Shown here: positions 6,827-12,710 of the stretch, in pieces
Position numbering within the stretch: the stretch's first letter is position 1
Layout of the letters: every line of letters starts with the position of its first letter
From: CAMYLY01 sp039587215
Lineage (GTDB): Bacteria; Gemmatimonadota; Gemmatimonadetes; Gemmatimonadales; GWC2-71-9
Assembly: GCA_039587215.1 (NCBI GenBank)
Contig: JBDHIW010000037.1
Span: 1-15,225, forward strand
Reading direction: 5' to 3'
Length of the DNA: 15,225 bases
Program-made: the position numbers and the translations under genes
The notes under the pieces: model-generated
Seen by the model: the letters and a program-made list of their open reading frames with translations, nothing else
Told to the model about the DNA's origin: nothing
The model's database searches: none

Positions 6827-6876
6827 CCCGAACCGTAGCCACATTGCTGACGTCCCTCCAAAGGGGTAGGTGAACC

Positions 6877-7338
6877 ATGGGCGTGTCCGTAGGCGACAGC
6901 GGCGGGATCAAGTCCGAGCCCAATGTTGTCCCGATGATCGACATCATGCTGGTGCTTCTGATCATCTTCATGATCGTGACACCGGTGATCGCGGCCGGTT
7001 TCCAGGCCGATATGCCGATGGCCCGCAACGTGGAGTCGCGTCAGGAAGAGCCGGAAGACGTCGTGCTGGGTATCGACGTCGACGGCAACTACTACCTCGA
7101 TCCGGGCACCGGTACCATCAGCTTCGTGCCGGCTGACCAGCTCGAGGCGACGCTCACGCAGGTGTACGAGGTGCGGACGAAGGACAAGATCATGTACTTC
7201 CGTGCCGACAAGAATCTCGAGTACGGCGTGGTGCAGGAAGCCATCGAGATCGCCAGGGCGTCGGGCGTACGCGTGCTTGCGGCCATTACCGAACAGGCCA
7301 AGGAGGGCTCCGGCTTCCTTGGCGCGGTCGAGAGGTAG
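6877..7338 (+). CDS. exbD: ExbD/TolR-family protein, copy 1
   Basis: Partner of ExbB in the proton-driven TonB motor. The 153-residue protein has a short cytoplasmic N-terminus, one transmembrane helix at about 22-43 and a periplasmic domain. The conserved motif PNVVPMIDIMLVLLIIFM carries the membrane-embedded Asp22, equivalent to E. coli ExbD Asp25, which is needed for proton transfer. The periplasmic part ends with the usual ExbD pattern (IMYFRADKNLEYGVVQEAIE, then GVRVLAAITE). It has an AGGGGTAGGTGA ribosome region and is followed by the second exbD after 3 nt. Confidence 0.9.
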   Translation: MGVSVGDSGGIKSEPNVVPMIDIMLVLLIIFMIVTPVIAAGFQADMPMARNVESRQEEPEDVVLGIDVDGNYYLDPGTGTISFVPADQLEATLTQVYEVRTKDKIMYFRADKNLEYGVVQEAIEIARASGVRVLAAITEQAKEGSGFLGAVER

Positions 7339-7341
7339 GCT

Positions 7342-7773
7342 ATGGGACTCTCAGTAGACCAAGGCAGCGGCGGGTTCAATTCGGAACCGAACGTCGTTCC
7401 GATGATCGACATTCTGCTGGTGCTGCTCATCATCTTCATGATGCAGATTCCGCTTTCCCGGAAGGCCATGGATGCCCAGGTGCCGCCGGAACAGCGGAGC
7501 AATCAGCCGCAGAGTCAGGCGCCGAGCAACAACATCGTGCTCGAACTGTCGGCCGATGGCGGATTCACCATCAATGGGGATCCGGTGGCCTTGTCGGGAC
7601 TCGATACGCGGTTTCATGAGATTTATGACAACCGACCCGCCAAGATCCTCTTCTTGAAGTCGGCGCCGAACCGGCGCTACGAGGAAGTGATCGAGGTGAT
7701 GGACATCGCGCGGGGGGCCGGCGTGCAGGTCATCGGCTTCACCCCGCCGGATCGGAGTGAGGCGGAGGAGTAA
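7342..7773 (+). CDS. exbD: ExbD/TolR-family protein, copy 2
   Basis: Second ExbD paralogue, 143 residues. Its N-terminal half (EPNVVPMIDILLVLLIIFM, Asp23 in the membrane helix) is nearly identical to copy 1. The periplasmic part diverges: after the helix comes a Gln/Pro/Ser-rich stretch (about residues 47-64) absent from copy 1, then the standard ExbD fold ending GVQVIGFTPP. The genes are 3 nt apart and the ribosome site overlaps the copy 1 stop, so the two are co-translated. Two different ExbD chains may form a mixed ExbD dimer or serve different TonB clients. The operon ends here, followed by a strong hairpin. Confidence 0.9.
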   Translation: MGLSVDQGSGGFNSEPNVVPMIDILLVLLIIFMMQIPLSRKAMDAQVPPEQRSNQPQSQAPSNNIVLELSADGGFTINGDPVALSGLDTRFHEIYDNRPAKILFLKSAPNRRYEEVIEVMDIARGAGVQVIGFTPPDRSEAEE

Positions 7774-7801
7774 GCGTCTCCCCGTATCTGAGCAGAACGC
7801 A

Positions 7802-7833
7802 GACGGGCGCGGTTCCTCGGGATCGCGCCCGTC
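7802..7833 (+). terminator. Strong hairpin ending the tonB-exb operon
   Basis: GACGGGCGCG (7802-7811) pairs perfectly with CGCGCCCGTC (7824-7833). A G-T wobble and a T-A pair extend the stem to 12 bp with an 8-nt loop. It starts 29 nt after the exbD stop. There is no T-tract, as with the sodA hairpin. Confidence 0.65.
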
Positions 7834-7915
7834 GTGCATGCTGGGGTGCGGCGCCGTTCGAACGCTGTAGATTATCCGCGACGGATCCCCATCTCCCGCT
7901 CCCAGGAGTCCCGAC

Positions 7916-9856
7916 GTGCGCACGCTGATCGTCTTGTTCGCCCTCCTGGCCCCGAGCGCAGCCATGGCGCAGACCGTCGCCGTGTCGGGACCGTCGGTCT
8001 TCCTCACGGGCATCGGGACCGCTGTGACGGTCGAGAACCAGGGTGTCGACACCGTCACTGCGGTCGTCCGCGACGCGGACGGAGTGGAACTGGCCCGTCA
8101 GACCCTGGCGCCGCTCGACAGTGTGGACATCGGCGGCATCGTCGTCCGGTCCGCGACGCAGCTTCCCCTGTCGGTACGGGCTGCCGATGGCGCGCACGAC
8201 GTCGACGCGCCGCTCCTTCCGGGGTGGTTCTCACTCCTGCCGCCGCTGCTCGCCATCGCGCTGGCGCTGGTGTTCCGCGAGGTCATCCTGAGCTTGTTCC
8301 TCGGAGTCGTACTCGGCGCGTTCTTTGTGGCCGGGTTCAATCCGGTCGGTGCGCTGTTCATGACGATCGACCGGTTCGTGCGTGACGCCCTAGCCGATGC
8401 CGACCGGGCGTCGATCGTGATCTTCTCCCTGTTGCTGGGGGGGATGGTGGGGGTGATGAGTCGGATGGGGGGGACCCGCGCGATCGTGGATGCGGTGACG
8501 CCGCTGGCCACGACGCAGCGCCGTGCCCAGGTGGCGACGTGGCTCGCGGGCCTCGCAATCTTCTTCGACGACTACGCCAACACGCTGATCGTCGGCAACA
8601 CGATGCGTCCGCTCACGGACCGCCTGAAAGTGTCGCGGGAGAAGCTGGCCTATATCGTGGACTCCACGGCCGCTCCCGTTGCGGCCATCGTGTTCGTGTC
8701 GACCTGGGTCGGGTACGAGATCGTGCTGATCAGCGAGGGGCTGCAGGCGGCGGCGAGTCAGGCGGCCGCGGATCCGGCGGCGGCTGCCGCGTTGGCGTCG
8801 GCGTCGCCGTTCTCGATCTTCCTGCAGTCGATCCCTTACATGTTCTATCAGGTGCTCGCGATCGCCACGGTGGCGATCGTGGCCGTGACGCAGCGGGACT
8901 TCGGGCCGATGCTGCGGGCGGAGCGCCGTGCGCTGGCAGGTGACCTCTACCGTCCGGGCGCGCAGCTGGCTGCGGATCTCGAGGGGGAGATCGGCGTCGT
9001 CCCGGACGGGACGCCGCTGCGGTGGTGGAACGGCGTCCTGCCGGTGGTTGCGGTCATCGCGACGGTCCTCGGGGGGCTCGTGTGGACGGGGCTTCAGGGC
9101 GAGCCGCCGGCGGGGCCCGAGAGCTTTGTCGACCTCGTCCGTCGCGTCGTGAACGACGCCGATCCCTTTGCCACGCTCCTTTGGGGGTCGCTCGTCGGGG
9201 CACTGACGGCGGTCGCCCTGGCGGCTTCGCAGCGGATTCTCCCGCTGACCGGTGCGATCGCGGCATTGGTCGGCGGGATGAAGTCGATCATGGTGGCGAT
9301 GATCATCCTGGTGCTGGCGTGGTCGCTGGGTGAGGTCACCGGCGCGTTGCAGACGGCGTCGTTCCTGGCAAGCGTCCTGTCCGAACGCCTCCCGCTCGAG
9401 CTCTTGCCGCCGATCGTCTTCATCGTTTCCGCACTGATCGCGTTCGCGACGGGGACGTCGTGGACGACCATGGCCATTCTGATTCCGCTCATCATCCCGC
9501 TCGCCGTGGCGCTCGGTGCCGGAATGGAGGGCGGAATGGCCCAGGGCGTGCTGCTCGGGGGCATCGCGTCGGTCCTCGCCGGCTCCATCTTCGGCGATCA
9601 CTGTTCACCGATTTCCGACACGACGGTGCTCAGCTCCATGGCATCCGGATGCGATCACGTCGACCACGTGCGAACGCAGCTGCCGTACGCAGTCATGGGC
9701 GCGGGATTCGCCCTGGCGATCATGCTCGTGCTCAACCTTGCGCTGGGGTCGAGCCCATGGGCGGCACTGACGCTCATGGCACTGGGCGTCGTCGGGGTCT
9801 ACCTGGTCGTCAGGACCATCGGTCGGCGGAGTGATGCGCCGGCGGAGGGGGGCTGA
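7916..9856 (+). CDS. NhaC-type Na+/H+ antiporter with N-terminal signal peptide and ectodomain
   Basis: Multi-pass inner-membrane transporter of 646 residues. The core (about 100-635) belongs to the NhaC Na+/H+ antiporter family. Support includes the conserved FDDYANTLIVGNTMRP segment (about 216-231), the region ATGTSWTTMAILIPL, and the signature GDHCSPISDTTVLSS at 560-574, followed by HVDHVRTQLPYA. The N-terminus is unusual. MRTLIVLFALLAPSAAMA is a cleavable signal peptide with AMA before Gln19. About 80 Ser/Thr/Val-rich residues follow, looking like a small extracytoplasmic beta domain, before the first core helix. Initiation is at GTG 7916 with CAGGAG 8 nt upstream; the signal peptide supports this start. 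A TAGATT at 7868-7873 is a weak -10 candidate with no clear -35. Substrates could be Na+/H+ or another cation or organic ion; NhaC-family members vary. Confidence 0.88.
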   Translation: MRTLIVLFALLAPSAAMAQTVAVSGPSVFLTGIGTAVTVENQGVDTVTAVVRDADGVELARQTLAPLDSVDIGGIVVRSATQLPLSVRAADGAHDVDAPLLPGWFSLLPPLLAIALALVFREVILSLFLGVVLGAFFVAGFNPVGALFMTIDRFVRDALADADRASIVIFSLLLGGMVGVMSRMGGTRAIVDAVTPLATTQRRAQVATWLAGLAIFFDDYANTLIVGNTMRPLTDRLKVSREKLAYIVDSTAAPVAAIVFVSTWVGYEIVLISEGLQAAASQAAADPAAAAALASASPFSIFLQSIPYMFYQVLAIATVAIVAVTQRDFGPMLRAERRALAGDLYRPGAQLAADLEGEIGVVPDGTPLRWWNGVLPVVAVIATVLGGLVWTGLQGEPPAGPESFVDLVRRVVNDADPFATLLWGSLVGALTAVALAASQRILPLTGAIAALVGGMKSIMVAMIILVLAWSLGEVTGALQTASFLASVLSERLPLELLPPIVFIVSALIAFATGTSWTTMAILIPLIIPLAVALGAGMEGGMAQGVLLGGIASVLAGSIFGDHCSPISDTTVLSSMASGCDHVDHVRTQLPYAVMGAGFALAIMLVLNLALGSSPWAALTLMALGVVGVYLVVRTIGRRSDAPAEGG

Positions 9857-9862
9857 GGCGAA

Positions 9863-10762
9863 TCAGCGGAGGGCGCGCCGCGCCTGCCAGAGTGCACCCA
9901 AGGCCGGCTCGACGGCGGATGGGATGATGCCGGCGTCGGGCACCCGTTGGCCGATGGCATGTGCCAGCGCTTCCCGGACGACGGATCCCGGTGCCAGCAT
10001 GCCGCCCGCGAGGGCGATGGTCGGGGCGTCGGGCGCGAAGGGTTTGGCGAGCGGCTCGACGAGCTCGGCGAGTCGGTCCGCACACGCGTCCACGGCAGCC
10101 GCGGCCGCCGCATCGCCGTCGTCCGCCGCCTGTGCGACGAGCACGGCCAAGCTCGCCACCTCGGCGTAGCCGGCACCCTGGGCCCACCGAACGACGTCGT
10201 CGAAGGCCCGCGTCTTCCGTTCCCGGAGCACGTGGTGCAGGAGTCCCGCGCCGCCCGGATCGCGGCGGTCGTGCCATCGGGCAGCCCGCCCCAGTGCATC
10301 CCGCACGAGCGAGTAGGCGCCCGCGTCGTCTCCCACGTGCGGACCGTACCCGCCGGTTCGACGGAGCCGGCCCGCCGGATCGCGCGCGAGGGCGATCGAA
10401 CCGGTCCCGGCGATGACCACGATACCCGCGGTTCCGGGAAACGCAGCGTCGAGCGCGATGTGTACGTCCGTCGTGGCGGCGATGTGCGGACCGGTGCCCC
10501 AGCGCTGGACCAGCGCGTCCTCGAGCTGAAGGCGCTCGTCATCGCTGCCGGCACCCGCCGCGCCGACCACGATCGCGCGCGGGTCCGTCCCGAAGGGCTC
10601 GACGGCTTGCCGCATCGTGTCGGTGATCGTGGTGATCGCCGTCGGGGTGCGCCCGGGTCCGAGCGCGCCCGGCGCACCGCGCACGGTCGTGAGGACGGTG
10701 CCGTCGTCGTCGGCCACCACGACCTCGGTGTGTGACGCGCCTGCATCGACGCCGACGATCAC
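9863..10762 (-). CDS. BadF/NAGK-family sugar kinase (GlcNAc or MurNAc kinase)
   Basis: Predicted ATP-dependent amino-sugar kinase of the ASKHA fold, 299 residues, cytoplasmic. Phosphate-1 motif GVDAGASHT (4-12) replaces the common DGGGTKT form. IAATTD ends with Asp99, in the position of the catalytic base of NAGK. IAGTGSIAL (118-126), GGYGPHVGDDAGAYSLVRDAL (137-157) and the adenosine-binding ALAGGMLAPGS (250-260) follow in family order. The start is the GTG at 10760-10762, overlapping the symporter stop as GTGA. The reading frame stays open far upstream inside the symporter, but that extension is not kinase-like. Coupling to a symporter, with a NagZ fusion nearby, favours phosphorylation of imported GlcNAc or MurNAc. 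Glucosamine or another sugar cannot be excluded. The gene converges with the antiporter gene, with 6 bp between the stops. Confidence 0.85.
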   Translation of the reverse strand: MIVGVDAGASHTEVVVADDDGTVLTTVRGAPGALGPGRTPTAITTITDTMRQAVEPFGTDPRAIVVGAAGAGSDDERLQLEDALVQRWGTGPHIAATTDVHIALDAAFPGTAGIVVIAGTGSIALARDPAGRLRRTGGYGPHVGDDAGAYSLVRDALGRAARWHDRRDPGGAGLLHHVLRERKTRAFDDVVRWAQGAGYAEVASLAVLVAQAADDGDAAAAAAVDACADRLAELVEPLAKPFAPDAPTIALAGGMLAPGSVVREALAHAIGQRVPDAGIIPSAVEPALGALWQARRALR

Positions 10763-12195
10763 GGCGAGGACTCCCGCGCCGGCATGACGAGGGCCGCGCC
10801 AAGCCCGACCAGGAGCGTGATCAGGGTGCCCAGCGGCACGTACCAGGGCCAGGCGAGGGTCGCGAAGACCCAGGGCTTGGCGAGGACCACGATCAGCATG
10901 GTGCCGGTCGCGGTGCCGAGGGCGGTGACCGCATGACGTTCGCGCAGGTGGTGCAGGCCACCCAGGATGTACGTCCCCAGCAGCCCGCCGTACGTGATGG
11001 AGGCGATCGACAGCGCCAGCTCGACCACGGGCTGGTCGTTCGATCGGAAGGACAGCGCCCCGGTGGCCAGGATCAGCGCCCACCCGATCGTGGCCCAGCG
11101 GCCCACGCGAAGCAGGTGCGCCGGGTCGCGCCGCCCGGTGAGCGAGCTGTAGAAATCGTGCGTGGTTGCCGAGGCCAGTGAATTGAGCGACGAACTCACC
11201 GTGCTCATAGCCGCGGCCAGGAGTCCGGCCACGACTAGGCCGGCGAGCCCGGGCGGCAGCTGGTTGACGACGAAGGTCGGATACAGCTGGTCCTGGGTCA
11301 GGGTCCCGTCGTCGGCGCCCGCGGCCCACAGCGCCGTGCCGACCGCGAGAAAGAGGGCAAACTGGGCGATCACGAGTACGCCAGAGCCCACGAGCGCCTT
11401 GCGTGCGTCGCCCAGCGAGCGCGTTGCGAGGAGCCGTTGCACGATGAGGTGATCGGTACCGTGCGAGGCGGCGGACAGCAGGGCGCCGCCGAGCAGCGCA
11501 CCGATGAACGAATAGGTGACGTCGAAGGACAGCACCCAGTCAAAGACCCGGAGCTTGTCGGCGGCGGCCGCCTCGCCGAAGATCGGTCCCAGCCCTCCGA
11601 CCAGCGACGCGGCCACGAAGATCGTGGCGACCCCACCGACCACATAGAGCCCGATCTGCACCACGTCGACCCAGACGACGGCCTGGATTCCCCCCGCCCA
11701 CGTATACGCCAGCGTCGCGACGGCCACCACGAGCACGCTCACGGGAATGGACCACCCCGTGACGATGGCGAGCGGGATGGCCGTGGCAAAGACGCGTACG
11801 CTGTCGCCGAGCGCCCGGATGACCATGAAGATGGCGGCGGCGGCCCGGCGTGTGGTCGGACCGAACCGGGACTCGAGTCGGGTGTAGGCGGTTTCCTGCT
11901 CGCCGCGGAAGTAGCCGGGAAGCAACCAGGCGGCGACCCCGATCCGTCCGATCAGGTACCCGAAGGACAACTGGAGGAACGTGTAGTCACCGCGCGCGGC
12001 GAGCCCGGGGACCGAGATGACCGTCAGCGCCGACGTCTCGGTCGCGACGATCGACAGCATGATGGCCCACCACGGGATCGCGTGCCTGCCGAGGAAGTAG
12101 TCGGCGGCATCGTGCTGCTTGCGCGTGAAGTGGGCGCCGATGGCGATCACGGCCGCGAAGTATACGGCCATGACGAGGAGGTCGACGGTGGTCAT
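10759..12195 (-). CDS. Sodium:solute symporter (SSS family)
   Basis: Inner-membrane Na+-coupled importer of 478 residues with about 13 hydrophobic helices. MTTVDLLVMAVYFAAVIAIG at the start is the typical first helix. ATETSALTVISVPG (51-64), WAGGIQAVVWVDVVQIGLY (166-184), and STVSSSLNSLASATTHDFY (331-349) are SSS hallmarks; the last includes the paired serines that form the Na2 site in vSGLT-type structures. The product ends in a short charged tail. The 3' end overlaps the kinase start by 4 nt (GTGA), so import and phosphorylation are coupled at translation. The substrate is inferred to be GlcNAc, MurNAc or a related wall sugar from the kinase and NagZ fusion neighbours. No ribosome site is visible, and an intrinsic terminator ends 16 nt before the ATG. 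Confidence 0.9.
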   Translation of the reverse strand: MTTVDLLVMAVYFAAVIAIGAHFTRKQHDAADYFLGRHAIPWWAIMLSIVATETSALTVISVPGLAARGDYTFLQLSFGYLIGRIGVAAWLLPGYFRGEQETAYTRLESRFGPTTRRAAAAIFMVIRALGDSVRVFATAIPLAIVTGWSIPVSVLVVAVATLAYTWAGGIQAVVWVDVVQIGLYVVGGVATIFVAASLVGGLGPIFGEAAAADKLRVFDWVLSFDVTYSFIGALLGGALLSAASHGTDHLIVQRLLATRSLGDARKALVGSGVLVIAQFALFLAVGTALWAAGADDGTLTQDQLYPTFVVNQLPPGLAGLVVAGLLAAAMSTVSSSLNSLASATTHDFYSSLTGRRDPAHLLRVGRWATIGWALILATGALSFRSNDQPVVELALSIASITYGGLLGTYILGGLHHLRERHAVTALGTATGTMLIVVLAKPWVFATLAWPWYVPLGTLITLLVGLGAALVMPARESSP

Positions 12196-12210
12196 GGGCC
12201 GAGACGCCCG

Positions 12211-12254
12211 AAAAACGACCGGGGGGCCTGTCCATCGGTCCAGGCCCCCCGGTC
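12211..12254 (-). terminator. Intrinsic terminator of erpA, abutting the symporter start
   Basis: A perfect 14-bp stem (12217-12230 with 12241-12254) encloses a 10-nt loop. On the minus strand it is followed by GTTTTT (12211-12216) and then CGGGCG. This is a textbook Rho-independent terminator, 22 nt beyond the erpA stop codon, reading leftwards. No T-run follows on the plus strand. Its end is only 15 nt from the symporter ATG. Confidence 0.85.
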
Positions 12255-12276
12255 AACCAGCGTTGTCGTCGTCACG

Positions 12277-12639
12277 TCAGACCGTGAACGAGCTCCCGCA
12301 GCCACAGCCTCCGGTCGCATTCGGGTTCTCGAACGTGAAACCGGCACCCTGCATCCCCGACACGTAGTCGATCGTGGTCCCGTTGAGGTACTGCGCGCTG
12401 AAGGCGTCTACGAAGACTCGGATACTCTGCACTTCGAAGACGAGATCGTCATCCAGCGGGGTCTCCTCGATGTTCAGGCCGTACTTGAACCCGGAACACC
12501 CGCCGGGCAGCACGGAGATGCGGAGCCCACCGGATTCGACCGGTACCTGCTCAGCATCCATGAAGCCCTTCACCTGCTCGGCGGCCTGAGGCGTAAGCTG
12601 AACCGCGACAACAATTTCTGGACGTTGGATCGTGCTCAT
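12277..12639 (-). CDS. erpA: A-type Fe-S cluster carrier, ErpA-like
   Basis: Small carrier that receives Fe-S clusters from the assembly scaffold and inserts them into apoproteins. The 120-residue protein has the three invariant cysteines: Cys48 in LPGGCSGFKYG, and Cys112 and Cys114 in the C-terminal GCGCGSSFTV. The ending CGCGSSF is the form seen in E. coli ErpA, while IscA has CGCGESF, so ErpA is favoured. SAQYLNGTTIDYVSG and FENPNATGG also match the family. An AGGAGGG site precedes the ATG at 12637-12639. A good promoter upstream and a strong terminator downstream make it a likely single-gene transcript, although it lies inside a wall-sugar gene group. No isc or suf scaffold gene is adjacent. 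Confidence 0.93.
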   Translation of the reverse strand: MSTIQRPEIVVAVQLTPQAAEQVKGFMDAEQVPVESGGLRISVLPGGCSGFKYGLNIEETPLDDDLVFEVQSIRVFVDAFSAQYLNGTTIDYVSGMQGAGFTFENPNATGGCGCGSSFTV

Positions 12640-12660
12640 TAGATACCCTCCTGGACCCGC

Positions 12661-12689
12661 AAACTAGGAAGGGCCGATTCGAGAGTCAA
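12661..12689 (-). promoter_or_regulatory. Promoter of erpA
   Basis: On the minus strand TTGACT (12684-12689) and TAGTTT (12661-12666) are 17 nt apart. The -35 matches at five of six positions and the -10 keeps the TA...T pattern. The predicted start near 12654 gives a short leader with the AGGAGGG ribosome site. It lies in the 71-nt gap after the NagZ fusion gene. Confidence 0.55.
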
Positions 12690-12710
12690 TGGAGTCTCGT
12701 GTCGTGCCCA

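Noticed and set aside
7856..7863. GTTCGAAC palindrome upstream of the antiporter
   Set aside because: An isolated 8-bp palindrome of this kind is expected by chance at fair frequency, and it does not align with a convincing promoter.
8390..9601. A 403-codon open frame antisense to the antiporter gene
   Set aside because: Arg/His/Asp-rich composition without motifs. The plus strand carries the NhaC signature, so this is a shadow. The same applies to the long antisense frames at 3999-5069 and 11437-12642.
10763..11329. A 189-residue N-terminal extension of the sugar kinase frame
   Set aside because: It lies wholly inside the symporter gene in another frame. Kinase homology begins exactly at the GTG at 10762, which overlaps the symporter stop.
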